A stretch of 31,664 nucleotides of DNA from Deinococcus sp045062605 (GCF_045062605.1 NZ_JBJGDW010000046.1:1-31664), one strand, 5' to 3'. Counted from the stretch's first letter, positions 1 to 8,202 are shown. Notes: generated from the sequence alone by a model not told the origin. Numbers and translations: made by a program.

Positions 1-3
1 GAG

Positions 4-47
4 AGCGGAAGCTCGGTGGTAGGCATACCTCAGCTTCCGCTTTTTTT
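4..47 (+). terminator. Rho-independent terminator of a gene upstream of the window
   Basis: A perfect 10-bp stem (AGCGGAAGCT at 4-13 with its complement at 32-41) is followed by a run of seven T. The 18-nt loop holds a small AGG/CCT inner stem. It probably ends a plus-strand gene lying before base 1. Confidence 0.75.
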
Positions 48-76
48 GGCTGACTATCCCCTAGCACTCGAAGTTT

Positions 77-212
77 ATAAGGACTCCGATTAGAGGGTGT
101 TGAAAAGCACCTGTAATCCGAGCGGAGCGAGAAAGAGAAAAACGGGTTCCGGGCGTGGAGTGTGGAGATCGGAGCTGTCCCGATCTCCACACGAAACAAA
201 CGGAATCCGTAT
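77..212 (+). repeat. MITE-like small interspersed repeat, copy 1
   Basis: This is one of three related elements of 136-137 bp in the window (others at 9082-9217 and 23834-23970). It opens with ATAAGGACTCCGAT and closes with CGGAATCCGTAT, so the ends are inverted copies of about 12 bp, and each end is itself nearly palindromic. Inside are a short GGTG/CACC hairpin (about 95-112), a conserved core around AATCCGAGC..GAGCGAG, and a perfect 13-bp hairpin (160-172 with 180-192, loop AGCTGTC). It has no coding capacity. It lies about 115 bp upstream of the gene at 328. Families of small non-coding repeats are known in Deinococcus genomes; whether this belongs to a named family cannot be settled here. 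Confidence 0.85.
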
Positions 213-327
213 TACGAGAGGGTGACGCTGCGGAGGCAACGGGGGGAGGTGGCCTCCGCTCAGGCCGCAGAAAGCATCAAGACACCCAGGCCGTTCCTGC
301 CCACCCGCCCCGCGCTACCCTTTACCC
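213..327. other. Intergenic stretch with an inverted repeat
   Basis: No gene is supported between the repeat and the start at 328. An 8-bp perfect inverted repeat (GCGGAGGC at 230-237, GCCTCCGC at 252-259) encloses a G-rich 14-nt loop. There is no T-run, so it is not a clear terminator. Confidence 0.4.
316..321 (+). promoter_or_regulatory. -10 box (TACCCT), leaderless type
   Basis: TACCCT ends 6 nt before the ATG at 328. There is no Shine-Dalgarno sequence between them, so transcription probably starts at or next to the A of the start codon. No convincing -35 box was seen. Confidence 0.55.
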
Positions 328-639
328 ATGTCTGACCCCGCTGTCACCTTCCCCGCTCCCCCGCGCATCCCCTACCCCGGCGGCTGCGTAGTGGAACCCG
401 GTCCCTACGCGCTGGATTACCTGCTCAAGTGGCCCGCTGAACTGAGCGTGAAAGGCAAGGCTTACCCCGAACAGCCCCTTTACCCACTGATCCGCGAGTT
501 GCTGGCCGATCCGGCGGTCCACGGTTTGACCCTGATAGAGGCCCAGGCGGCGCGGGACCGTTTTCTGGAACTGGCCGGGCAGGCGCTGGAGGCCGAGGGT
601 GGGGACCGGCGCTGGCTGGAGCGGGAGTTCTCGCGCTGA
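328..639 (+). CDS. Small conserved-looking hypothetical protein (103 aa)
   Basis: No family is recognised. The protein has no signal peptide, no membrane segment and a single Cys. It begins with a Pro-rich stretch (SDPAVTFPAPPRIPYPGG). The middle (about residues 45-85) reads as amphipathic helices (LYPLIRELLADP, LTLIEAQAARDRFLELAGQALE), and the C-terminus is charged. Codon use is strongly GC3-biased like the neighbours, which supports real coding. The ATG is favoured because a TACCCT box sits 6 nt upstream. The stop at 637-639 overlaps a CTG codon (636) that opens the next gene's frame, so the two may be cotranscribed. Confidence 0.7.
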   Translation: MSDPAVTFPAPPRIPYPGGCVVEPGPYALDYLLKWPAELSVKGKAYPEQPLYPLIRELLADPAVHGLTLIEAQAARDRFLELAGQALEAEGGDRRWLEREFSR

Positions 640-716
640 ACAGACGGGGAGGGGCTGAAACCTGGAATGGGCTGACGCTGTCTGCTCCGCTGCCCGGCGA
701 GGCGCTGTATGCCCGT

Positions 717-2075
717 GTGGCCCGCACTCTGCGTGATGCCGTAATTGGCGGCCTGCTGCCAGGGGGCACGCGCCTGCCCGGACACCGCCGACTGGCCGAG
801 GCGCTGGGGGTTTCGCGCAATACGCTGGTGGACGCGCTGGCAGGTCTGGAGGCCGAGGGGTATCTGCGGGTGCAGGGCCGCAGTGGAACGGTGGTCTGCG
901 TGCCTGCCTCTTTCCCAGAAGTGTCACAGCCCCTGGATGACCTGCCCCTGAGTGCCTGGGCCACCCGCGCGCTGTCCGGCGGTGTGGACGATGCGGGGGG
1001 CGAGTACGCTGTGGATTTCCGCGTGGGGCAGCCGGTACCGGAACTGTACCCGGAGGCGGCCTGGACGGCGGCGCTGGCCCGTCAGGCGGGGCGGCTCGGC
1101 AGGCGGACGCAGGAGGGAAGGCTCTCCGATCCGCTGGGACCGCTGGAGACCCGCCGCGCCCTGTCGGCTTACCTGAATGCGGCGCGCGGCGCACGGGTCA
1201 CGCCCGAGATGGTGATGCTCACGGGCGGCACGCAGTCTGCTCTGGACGCCCTGGCCCGCGTGTTTCTGGAGCCGGGGCGGGTGGCAGCGGTGGAAGACCC
1301 CACCTATCCGGGCGCGCGGGCGGCGCTGGCGGCCACTGGGGCGGCTGTGGTCCCGGTGGCTGTAGACGTGGGTGGGTTGCAGCCGCAGCTTCTGCCCCCG
1401 CAGGCCACGTTGCTGTACCTGACCCCCGGCTGCCAGTACCCCACGGGCGTGACCCTGGGGGCCGCCCGCCGCGCCGAACTGATCCTGTGGGCGCGGCGCG
1501 GCAATGCGTTTATTCTGGAAGACGACTATGCCGCCGACCTGCACCACACGGGCCGCCCGCTGCCCGTGATGCAGGGGCTGGCCCCGGACCGCGTGATCCT
1601 GCTGGGCAGCTTCAGCAAGAGTCTGGCCCCCGCCACCCGCAGCGGTTTTCTGGTGGCCCCGCCCCCGGTCCTGCGCGTGTTGGCGCGCACCCGCCCCCTG
1701 ACGGACCGCGCCCCCGGCACGCTGGACGCCCTGGCGCTGGCCGACGTGCTGGATTCCGGGGCCTACGCGCGGCATCTGCGCCGGGCGCGGCAATTGCTGG
1801 CCCACCGGCATGAAGTGCTGCTGGCGGCCCTGGGCGAGTGGTTGCCCGACTGGGAGGTGCGGGGCGTGGCCTCCGGGCTGCATGTCCATGTCCGTCTGCC
1901 CGCTGGCCTGAGCGAAATGCAGGCCGTGGCGGCGGCGGCGCGGTGCGGGGTGGCGTTGTCAGCCGTCGCGCCCCTCTCGGCCAGTGGGGGAGAGCCTGCT
2001 GTGCTGCTGGCCTTCGCGCACCTGCCGCCCGATGATATCCGGCGCGGCGTCCGCCTGCTGGCCGCTTCTATTTGA
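717..2075 (+). CDS. MocR/PdxR-type GntR-aminotransferase fusion transcriptional regulator
   Basis: The protein fuses an N-terminal GntR-type winged helix (about residues 1-65: GGTRLPGHRRLAEALGVSRN, then the wing YLRVQGRSGTVV) to a fold-type I aminotransferase-like domain. PLP-site signatures are present: TGGTQSALDALARVF, the TPGCQYPTG loop, the aspartate in EDDYAADL, and Lys301 in SFSKSLAPATRSGF. MocR proteins use PLP or its adducts as effector, and PdxR members control vitamin B6 genes. No pdxS/T lies nearby, so the target is unknown. The first helix of the DNA-binding domain needs residues upstream of the GTG at 717 (PLPGEALYARV is in frame). The true start is therefore probably an upstream CTG, 636 or one at 672/678, since no ATG, GTG or TTG occurs in that stretch. 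Confidence 0.88.
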   Translation: MARTLRDAVIGGLLPGGTRLPGHRRLAEALGVSRNTLVDALAGLEAEGYLRVQGRSGTVVCVPASFPEVSQPLDDLPLSAWATRALSGGVDDAGGEYAVDFRVGQPVPELYPEAAWTAALARQAGRLGRRTQEGRLSDPLGPLETRRALSAYLNAARGARVTPEMVMLTGGTQSALDALARVFLEPGRVAAVEDPTYPGARAALAATGAAVVPVAVDVGGLQPQLLPPQATLLYLTPGCQYPTGVTLGAARRAELILWARRGNAFILEDDYAADLHHTGRPLPVMQGLAPDRVILLGSFSKSLAPATRSGFLVAPPPVLRVLARTRPLTDRAPGTLDALALADVLDSGAYARHLRRARQLLAHRHEVLLAALGEWLPDWEVRGVASGLHVHVRLPAGLSEMQAVAAAARCGVALSAVAPLSASGGEPAVLLAFAHLPPDDIRRGVRLLAASI

Positions 2076-2128
2076 GCGCCCCCCCCAGCAGAGTGTGACC
2101 TCTCTTTCAAAGCCGGGAGTCTTCGCGC

Positions 2129-2134
2129 TAGACT
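2129..2134 (+). promoter_or_regulatory. -10 box (TAGACT), leaderless type
   Basis: TAGACT ends 6 nt before the ATG at 2141. A weak -35 (TTTCAA, 2105-2110) lies 18 nt upstream. No ribosome-binding site is present. Confidence 0.6.
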
Positions 2135-2140
2135 GGGCCG

Positions 2141-2506
2141 ATGCGTCTGCTCGTCGTGTTGTTGTTGCTGGCCCTGGCCGCGTTGTCTTTCACCTTTGGC
2201 CTGCGGCTGGGTTACGTGACGCTGACCCCCACGTACATGTTCAATGCGACGGGAGAGAACAAATACACCTTCCGCGTCTATGACCAGAAGCAGGAGGTGG
2301 GTGTGCGCGGCTCCTGCAAGGTCAGCAGCGGCAAGGCCACCTTCCGCCTGACCGATCCCAAGGGAACGCAGATCGCTGGGCAGGTCTGCCCGCAGGGCCA
2401 GTGGGGTCTGAACGTGCTGGGAGGCGGGGACGCGGGCAACTACGAACTGACTGTCGATCTGGAGAAGTTCAGCGGGACCATTGACGTCAAGGAAGCTCGG
2501 AAGTAG
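2141..2506 (+). CDS. Small exported or membrane-anchored hypothetical protein (121 aa)
   Basis: The N-terminus is a hydrophobic segment (MRLLVVLLLLALAALSFTFG, residues 1-20) that could be a signal peptide or a single anchor; no lipobox is visible. The rest (about 30-121) looks beta-rich and ends in a lysine-containing tail. Two cysteines (GSCKV and GQVCPQ) are about 32 residues apart and could form a disulfide outside the membrane. The repeated G-T/K-F pattern and small size suggest a single beta-sandwich, but no named family is recognised. It is transcribed alone from a leaderless promoter and ends before a strong bidirectional terminator shared with rpsT. Confidence 0.7.
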   Translation: MRLLVVLLLLALAALSFTFGLRLGYVTLTPTYMFNATGENKYTFRVYDQKQEVGVRGSCKVSSGKATFRLTDPKGTQIAGQVCPQGQWGLNVLGGGDAGNYELTVDLEKFSGTIDVKEARK

Positions 2507-2524
2507 AGCCGCCGGTATGCGAAA

Positions 2525-2563
2525 AAGATCGGCAGGCCAGTTAAACGGCCTGCCGATCTTCTT
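2525..2563. terminator. Bidirectional rho-independent terminator
   Basis: A 14-bp perfect stem (2525-2538 with 2547-2560) has an 8-nt loop, an A-rich run on the left (2522-2526) and T-rich sequence on the right. It serves both the plus-strand gene ending at 2506 and the minus-strand rpsT ending at 2572. Confidence 0.85.
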
Positions 2564-2571
2564 TGTGTGGG

Positions 2572-2859
2572 TTAGCTTTGCGCTGCGCCTTCCTGGGCGG
2601 CTTTGGCCTTGTTGATGGCCTTGGCCAGACGGCTCTTCTTGCGCGCGGCGGTGTTCTTGTGCATGGTGCTGCCCTTGGCGGCCTTGTCGATCAGGCTCTC
2701 GGCCTTGCTCTGGGCGGCGTTCAGGTCCTCACCGTTGGTGATGGCGGCCATCGCCTTTTTGGTAAAGGTCTTGATGGTGCTCTTGCGGCTGCGGTTGATC
2801 ATGCGGCGCTTGAGGCTCTGGCGGTGGCGCTTCTGGGCAGATTTGTGACGTAAAGCCAT
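2572..2859 (-). CDS. rpsT: Small ribosomal subunit protein bS20
   Basis: The 95-residue protein has the typical S20 sequence: MALRHKSAQKRHRQSLKRR at the N-terminus, NRSRKSTIKTFTKKA, and the C-terminal helix with HKNTAARKKSRLAKAINKA. It is a basic, all-helical primary binder of 16S rRNA in the 30S subunit. The start has a good Shine-Dalgarno sequence (AAGGAG, about 8 nt before ATG). It is preceded by an unusually long leader of about 140 nt that starts at a strong promoter. S20 represses its own translation in other bacteria, so this leader may be regulatory. The family length (about 85-95 aa) is matched. Confidence 0.97.
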   Translation of the reverse strand: MALRHKSAQKRHRQSLKRRMINRSRKSTIKTFTKKAMAAITNGEDLNAAQSKAESLIDKAAKGSTMHKNTAARKKSRLAKAINKAKAAQEGAAQS

Positions 2860-2893
2860 GTTCGTTCTCCTTGTTCTCCCGCTGTGCGGGGCG

Positions 2894-2910
2894 GTCCCCC
2901 GTTGGGGAAC
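2894..2910 (-). promoter_or_regulatory. Hairpin in the rpsT 5' leader
   Basis: On the minus strand GTTCCCC and GGGGGAC pair (7 bp, one G-U) around a 3-nt loop, about 35 nt before the rpsT start codon. It lies between the promoter and the ribosome-binding site, so it could take part in S20 autoregulation. The function is inferred only. Confidence 0.35.
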
Positions 2911-3008
2911 TCGTGGCGTTCAGAGGGTTTAACCCTGCTGCACGCACCGGGGCGAGGTCACGCTGGACCGCTGCCGCCGGGCTGCCTCTTTGCAAAGACA
3001 ACCTCGTG

Positions 3009-3037
3009 ACTATACGCGCTTTAGGGACGCTGGGCAA
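3009..3037 (-). promoter_or_regulatory. rpsT promoter
   Basis: On the minus strand TTGCCC (3037-3032) and TATAGT (3014-3009) are separated by exactly 17 nt. It overlaps the upstream region of the divergent recX gene. Confidence 0.7.
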
Positions 3038-3041
3038 GCCT

Positions 3042-3047
3042 TAAAAT
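3042..3047 (+). promoter_or_regulatory. -10 box (TAAAAT) of recX, leaderless type
   Basis: TAAAAT ends 6 nt before the ATG at 3054, with no Shine-Dalgarno sequence. It overlaps the start of the divergent rpsT promoter, so the two genes may compete for polymerase. Confidence 0.6.
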
Positions 3048-3053
3048 GGATGG

Positions 3054-3599
3054 ATGCGAAGTCGCCGCCCCCGTCCGCCCGAGGGCGATCAGCCCGCGCG
3101 TCCGGTGTGCCCCAAAACGCCCGAGGAACTGCGCGACGCCCTGCTGGCCTATGCCTTCCGGGCGCTGGGAGGCCGCGCACTGACCGAGGCCGAGTTGCGC
3201 GGCAAGCTGGAACGCCGCAGCGACACCCCCGAACTGATCGAAGAGGTCCTGAAGCGTGTGCAGGAGCTGGGCTATCAGGACGACGAACAGGTGGCCCACA
3301 CCGAGGGAACACGGCGCGGCGTGGGGGCCTACCGGGTGCGCCAGACCCTCAAGCGCCGGGGTGTTACCGAGGAGCTGATTCAGGACACCCTGGAGGCCCG
3401 TGATCCCGACGACGAGCGTGCCGGGGCGCTGGAAGTGCTGGAACGCCGCTGGCCGTCACTGGCCCGCAAGAAAGACCCGAGGGCCAGTGCCTACGCTTTC
3501 CTGGCCCGCCGGGGCTTCGGCGGTGACGCCATCTGGCCCGCCATCCGCGAACTGAGCGAGCGGACAGCACAGCAGGAACTGGATGCCGGGGAGGAGTGA
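3054..3599 (+). CDS. recX: Regulatory protein RecX
   Basis: RecX binds RecA filaments and limits recombinase activity; Deinococcus RecX is known to inhibit RecA. The 181-residue protein shows the three-helix repeat pattern of the family: LLAYAFRALGGRALTEAELRGKLERR (about 29-54), VLKRVQELGYQDDEQVA with YRVRQTLKRRGV (about 65-102), and a third repeat with ASAYAFLARRGFGGDAIWPAIRELSE near the C-terminus. The N-terminal 20 residues are basic and Pro-rich. Of three nearby ATGs (3046, 3050, 3054) only 3054 is in frame, and it has a -10 box at leaderless distance. It is not next to recA here. Confidence 0.9.
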   Translation: MRSRRPRPPEGDQPARPVCPKTPEELRDALLAYAFRALGGRALTEAELRGKLERRSDTPELIEEVLKRVQELGYQDDEQVAHTEGTRRGVGAYRVRQTLKRRGVTEELIQDTLEARDPDDERAGALEVLERRWPSLARKKDPRASAYAFLARRGFGGDAIWPAIRELSERTAQQELDAGEE

Positions 3600-3619
3600 C
3601 GCGACTCCGACTTTCTGCC

Positions 3620-3648
3620 TTGACACCCCACAAGGGGGCGGATAAACT
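3620..3648 (+). promoter_or_regulatory. Promoter of tRNA-Pro
   Basis: A consensus TTGACA (3620-3625) and TAAACT (3643-3648) are separated by 17 nt, giving a start near 3655 and a leader of about 50 nt before the tRNA. It is the best sigma-70-like promoter in the window. Confidence 0.8.
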
Positions 3649-3708
3649 GCCGGACGCACTTGAAATGCTGTGTGGTCCTCCGTGGCCTCAGCACCACAGG
3701 AGCCGTGG

Positions 3709-3785
3709 CGGGGCGTAGCGCAGCCTGGTAGCGCACGTCGTTCGGGACGACGGGGTCGAAGGTTCGAATCCTTTCGCCCCGACCA
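3709..3785 (+). tRNA. tRNA-Pro, anticodon CGG
   Basis: A full cloverleaf is visible: 7-bp acceptor stem CGGGGCG (3709-3715) with CGCCCCG (3775-3781), discriminator A, and encoded CCA (3783-3785). The anticodon arm is CGTCG-TTCGGGA-CGACG with CGG at 3743-3745. The T-loop TTCGAAT is closed by an AAGG/CCTT stem. It reads CCG, a common proline codon in this GC-rich DNA. The body is close to bacterial tRNA-Pro(CGG). Confidence 0.96.
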
Positions 3786-3793
3786 CGCGAAGA

Positions 3794-3828
3794 AAGTGAC
3801 CTCCCCACTGCGGGAGGTTTTCTTTTTT
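3794..3828 (+). terminator. Terminator after tRNA-Pro
   Basis: The stem ACCTCCC/GGGAGGT (3799-3805 with 3812-3818) is followed by a T-rich tract to 3828. Confidence 0.8.
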
Positions 3829-3857
3829 ACCCTGCCACCCCTTCTCTGGAGCCATCC

Positions 3858-4562
3858 ATGCGTGTCTTTGCCATCGCCGATCTGCATCTGGCCTACGTGA
3901 CCCCCAAACCCATGACGGTGTTCGGGCCGCAGTGGGCTGGGCATCCAGAGGCCATTTATGAGCGCTGGCAGGACGTGGTACGCCCCGGCGATCTGGTGCT
4001 GCTGCCCGGCGACCTGTCGTGGGCCATGCGCCTGCCCGACGCCATGACCGATTTGGCGCGGTTGGCGGAGTTGCCCGGCACGAAAATTCTGCTGCGCGGC
4101 AACCACGACTACTGGTGGCCCACGCCTTCCAAACTGCGCGCGGCGCTGCCCGCTGGAATGCTGGCGGTCCACAACGACGCAGTGAGGGTCGAGGATGTGG
4201 TGGTGTGTGGCACGCGCGGCTGGAATACGCCGGGGTATGTTCCCCTGAGCGACGAAGACGAGCGGCTGCTTAACCGCGAGGCGCAGCGCCTGACCCTCAG
4301 CGTGGAGGCGGCGGGCAAGTTGCGGCAGCCCGGTGATCACTTCTTAATGCTGCTGCACTACCCGCCCGCCTCGGCCCCGTACCTGCCCAACCCGCTGACT
4401 GCCGTGATTGAGGCGGCGCGGCCCGAGCTGATCGCCTACGGCCACCTGCACGGCGTGCCTGTCGAGAAATCCATGCGCCATGTGAATGGCATTCCCGCGC
4501 ATCTGGTGGCGGCGGACGGCCTGAAATTCACCCCAAAACTGCTGCTGGATACCGGGGACTAG
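3858..4562 (+). CDS. Calcineurin-like metallophosphoesterase
   Basis: The 234-residue protein carries the standard dinuclear-metal phosphoesterase motifs in order: D8-L-H10, GDLSW (D52), GNHD (81-84), LHYPP, and GHLHG near the C-terminus. It resembles the YkuE/YmdB-like predicted phosphohydrolases whose substrates are unknown. No signal peptide is present, so it is probably cytoplasmic. The ATG at 3858 is preceded by GGAG about 6 nt upstream and sits right after the tRNA terminator. Its TAG stop overlaps the TAG stop of the convergent gene through a shared CTAG (4559-4562). That neighbour is also a metallophosphoesterase but from a different subgroup. Confidence 0.9.
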   Translation: MRVFAIADLHLAYVTPKPMTVFGPQWAGHPEAIYERWQDVVRPGDLVLLPGDLSWAMRLPDAMTDLARLAELPGTKILLRGNHDYWWPTPSKLRAALPAGMLAVHNDAVRVEDVVVCGTRGWNTPGYVPLSDEDERLLNREAQRLTLSVEAAGKLRQPGDHFLMLLHYPPASAPYLPNPLTAVIEAARPELIAYGHLHGVPVEKSMRHVNGIPAHLVAADGLKFTPKLLLDTGD

Positions 4563-5284
4563 CCCGGCACCCACTCGTCGGCCAGCCACTGCGCGTGTGG
4601 CATGCCGGAAACGAGGATGCACTGCTTCAGCGCGGCCAGATCGTAGGGAACGCGGCGGAAGGTCACGGTCCAGTCTCCATCTGTCCAGTCCAGCAGCAGG
4701 TATTCGGCATAGGCCAGATTTACGTACTTTCCGCCCCGCTTTTGGAAAGACAGGTTCACGCTGCCGGGGTTGAGCAGTCGCCAGCCGTCCAGTATCCGTA
4801 GCAACGGCTGGTGCGTGTGGCCGCCGATCCAGACGGTGTGCTGCCCGTGGGATGCACGGAGTTCTTCTAGCCGTTCGGGCGGTGTTCCGGCGTTCAGAAC
4901 CTCATCGTCTTTTGCGGGACTGCCGTGAAAGCACAGCAGATCGTCCAGTGTCACCGTCGGGGCAAAGCTGCGGAGGATGTCGCGCTCGGCCCCGGTCAAC
5001 TGGGCTGCGCCCCACTGGCCGATGTCGTGGATTTCTTGTTCGTCGGGCAGGCCGCGCACTTTGAGGGGCTGGGGCGCTTCGAGCGCTTCCCGGTCCGCGT
5101 TGCCACGCACCACCGGGCAGCCCAGCGCGGCCACCACCTGAAGGCACTCGCGCGGCCACGCGCCGCCCGCCGTCACGTCCCCCAGGCAGATGCGTGCGTC
5201 GGGGGAATGCGCCTCCATGTCGGCCAGCGCCGCTTCCAGCGCGGGGAGATTGTCGTGGATGTCGCCGAAGAGGGCCAGCCGCAT
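4559..5284 (-). CDS. YfcE/MJ0936-type metallophosphatase
   Basis: The 241-residue protein starts MRLALFGDIHDNLPAL (metal motif D-I-H), then has CLGDVTAGG, RGNADRE (GNxD in place of GNHD), FHGSP, and IGGHTHQPLLRILDG with a conserved LNPGSVNL. These are typical of the small MJ0936/YfcE-like phosphodiesterases, which are cytoplasmic and act on small phosphodiesters. The open frame extends further upstream, but the start at 5284 is chosen because it gives the canonical N-terminus and has TATGCT 6 nt upstream. It is convergent with, and by 4 nt overlaps, the phosphoesterase ending at 4562. Confidence 0.88.
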   Translation of the reverse strand: MRLALFGDIHDNLPALEAALADMEAHSPDARICLGDVTAGGAWPRECLQVVAALGCPVVRGNADREALEAPQPLKVRGLPDEQEIHDIGQWGAAQLTGAERDILRSFAPTVTLDDLLCFHGSPAKDDEVLNAGTPPERLEELRASHGQHTVWIGGHTHQPLLRILDGWRLLNPGSVNLSFQKRGGKYVNLAYAEYLLLDWTDGDWTVTFRRVPYDLAALKQCILVSGMPHAQWLADEWVPG

Positions 5285-5290
5285 GGGCGC

Positions 5291-5296
5291 AGCATA
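5291..5296 (-). promoter_or_regulatory. -10 box (TATGCT), leaderless type
   Basis: On the minus strand TATGCT is followed by 6 nt and the ATG at 5284. This supports the shorter start for the metallophosphatase. Confidence 0.6.
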
Positions 5297-5306
5297 TGCA
5301 AAGAGG

Positions 5307-5336
5307 CGTCTGGGCTGGAATCGTCTGGGCTGGAAT
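5307..5336. repeat. Perfect tandem 15-bp repeat in a divergent promoter region
   Basis: The unit CGTCTGGGCTGGAAT occurs twice without a gap (5307-5321 and 5322-5336) between the divergent metallophosphatase and aldo/keto reductase genes. The last T begins a possible -10 (TAGAGT, 5336-5341) for the reductase. It may be a two-site operator or simple slippage. Confidence 0.8.
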
Positions 5337-5388
5337 AGAGTGACACCCGTTCGAGTTCTCCCTTTCCTCTGTCTCAAAAGGAGCAAGC

Positions 5389-6399
<1,011 letters not shown>

Positions 6400-6462
6400 G
6401 CAGGACGTAGGAGATGGAAGAAACTATTTGCATCCGCTATCACCTGTCCACCATCAACCGCT

Positions 6463-7050
6463 CTATACGCTGACCAGGCCCAGTCCGATGCCCCGCGCCA
6501 CTGCCCCGGCGCGGCTCTGGACGCCCAGCTTGGAATACAGCGAGGCGACGTGAAACTTGACCGTGCTTTCGGACACGCCCAGATCACGCGCGGCCCGCTT
6601 GTTGCTCAGGCCCAGGGCCAGCAGGTTCAGCACGTCCAGTTCGCGCGGCGTCAGGGTGATGTCTGAGGGCTGCGGTTCCTCTGCATCGTCAGGGCTTTCG
6701 AGAACGCCGACCTGATTCGGGGGGAACACCGCCAGCCCCGCCGCCGCGCCCAGCACGCCCGCCAGCAGCTCGGCGGGTGTGGCGTCGGCGGGCAACGCGG
6801 CCCAGCCTCCCGCCACGAGTTCGGGCAGCAGCGCGGCCCAGTCGGGCGATCCCAGCGCCACCACGGCGGGCGCATCGGCCAAAGCTCCGGGATCGGCCAG
6901 CCAGGAGTCGTCCACCAGGAGCACGTCTTCCTCTGGCTCAGGCGTGACCGGGAAGCCTGCGGAGGTCAGCAGGGCCGCCAGTCCTGCGGCCATCACCGCG
7001 CTGGCCACCGCGATCCGCACGCTGGGCAGGGGGGTCAGGGGCGCGGTCAT
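6463..7050 (-). CDS. LuxR/NarL-type regulator with a degenerate receiver domain
   Basis: The C-terminus is a clear GerE/LuxR helix-turn-helix (LTPRELDVLNLLALGLSNKRAARDLGVSEST then VKFHVASLYSKLGVQSR). The N-terminal 110 residues follow the receiver pattern (VRIAVASAV, DVLLVDDSW, APAVVALG, LPADATPAELLAGVLGAAAG) but lack a well-placed phospho-acceptor region and the conserved Lys, so phosphorylation is doubtful. The ATG at 7050 is preceded by TAGCAT at near-leaderless distance; an in-frame ATG at 7083 would add 11 residues and sit 2 nt after the protease stop. It lies directly downstream of the HtrA-like protease on the same strand, so the two are probably cotranscribed or coregulated. Confidence 0.82.
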   Translation of the reverse strand: MTAPLTPLPSVRIAVASAVMAAGLAALLTSAGFPVTPEPEEDVLLVDDSWLADPGALADAPAVVALGSPDWAALLPELVAGGWAALPADATPAELLAGVLGAAAGLAVFPPNQVGVLESPDDAEEPQPSDITLTPRELDVLNLLALGLSNKRAARDLGVSESTVKFHVASLYSKLGVQSRAGAVARGIGLGLVSV

Positions 7051-7085
7051 TCCCCATGCTAAGGGGGACCGGCGCTCGCCCATGC

Positions 7086-8093
7086 TCAGCGCTCGCCGAC
7101 CACCAGCGTCACGTCCTGTTCCTGGCCGCCGCGCAGGATGCGGGCGCTGACGCTCTGCCCGGCCCGTTCGCGGACGCGCCACAGCAATTCTGGTGGACGG
7201 CGCACGGCTTCACCGTCCAGCGACAGCAGCACGTCGCCCACCAGCAGTCCGGCCTGTGCAGCAGGACTATCGGCCTCGACGCTCACGATGGTCAGGCCGA
7301 CTCTGCCACCCTGACCCCAGCGGCCCTGGCCTCCCGGTTCCCAGCCGCCGCGTCCACGTCCGCCGCCCCAGCCTTCGCGGCCCCGGCCTCTGCGTGGGCC
7401 ACGGTTCCGAGTCTCGACTTCGGTTTCCGTTTCTACCCCCTCTGCCTGCGGAAACATGACGGGCTGGGTGGCGATGCCCAGATACCCGCGTGGCACGCGC
7501 CCGGTGCGGCCCAGCAGATCGGCCACTTTCAGGGCAAGCCCCACAGGCACGGCCAGCAACTCGCCGCGTAATACGCCCGCGTTCAGCACGCCCACCAGAC
7601 CGCCGCGTGCGTCCACCAGCGCCCCACCGCTGACGCCCCGGAAGGGGGCCGCGCCGCTGGGCAGCCAGCCTCTGGAGCGCGGCCCGCTCTCTGGAGCGTC
7701 ACCCTCTGCTGGACTGGCGGTCATCTGCCGTTCCATCATGCCCAGGGTGGCCTGGACGCCGTGCTGTGGCCTGCCCACCGCCAGCAGCAGTTCGCCTACG
7801 CGCACGCCGTCGCTGGCGCTCAGGGCAGGTAGATCCAGCCCGTCCACCCTGAGCAGCGCCAGATCGCTGGCGGGATCACGGCCCGCCACCGTCGCGCTCA
7901 GTTCGCGCCCGTCGGGGGTGACCACGGTGACCTCATCGCCGTGCAGCACATGGGCCACGGTCAGGATCAGGCCATCGCCGATCACCGTGCCGCTGATGGG
8001 CCGCCCAGCACGGACAGAAACGATGCTTGTGGAAACGGCCTCCACCGCGTCCGCCATAGTGTTCGATAGATCTGAAAAATTCGTCATGCCCAT
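7086..8093 (-). CDS. HtrA-like trypsin-family serine protease with PDZ domain
   Basis: The trypsin-like domain (about residues 15-200) keeps the catalytic triad: H48 in LTVAHVLHG, D77 in DPASDLALL, and S155 in GVSGGALVD. A PDZ domain follows, opening with GYLGIATQPV (203-212) and resuming at GLTIVSVEADSPAAQAGLLVGD (266 on). Between them, about residues 218-264 form a Gly/Arg/Trp-rich low-complexity insert. No signal peptide or membrane anchor is visible, so unlike DegP it may act in the cytoplasm, or it is exported by another route. In-frame starts at 8093 and 8087 are both possible. The LuxR-type regulator lies immediately downstream. Confidence 0.88.
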   Translation of the reverse strand: MGMTNFSDLSNTMADAVEAVSTSIVSVRAGRPISGTVIGDGLILTVAHVLHGDEVTVVTPDGRELSATVAGRDPASDLALLRVDGLDLPALSASDGVRVGELLLAVGRPQHGVQATLGMMERQMTASPAEGDAPESGPRSRGWLPSGAAPFRGVSGGALVDARGGLVGVLNAGVLRGELLAVPVGLALKVADLLGRTGRVPRGYLGIATQPVMFPQAEGVETETEVETRNRGPRRGRGREGWGGGRGRGGWEPGGQGRWGQGGRVGLTIVSVEADSPAAQAGLLVGDVLLSLDGEAVRRPPELLWRVRERAGQSVSARILRGGQEQDVTLVVGER

Positions 8094-8202
8094 AGGGTGC
8101 GCCGTGTGCCAGAAATGCGCGCCGGGCGAATGGCGGGGGCCTCACCCTGGCCAAATGGGGGAGGGTGAAAGTTGATGGACGAAGAGGCTGGAAGCATCCG
8201 GC

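Noticed and set aside
155..391. Open frame of 78 codons reading out of repeat copy 1
   Set aside because: It begins inside a non-coding repeat and overlaps the start of the better-supported gene at 328 in another frame; composition is Pro/Ala-rich translation of GC-rich DNA.
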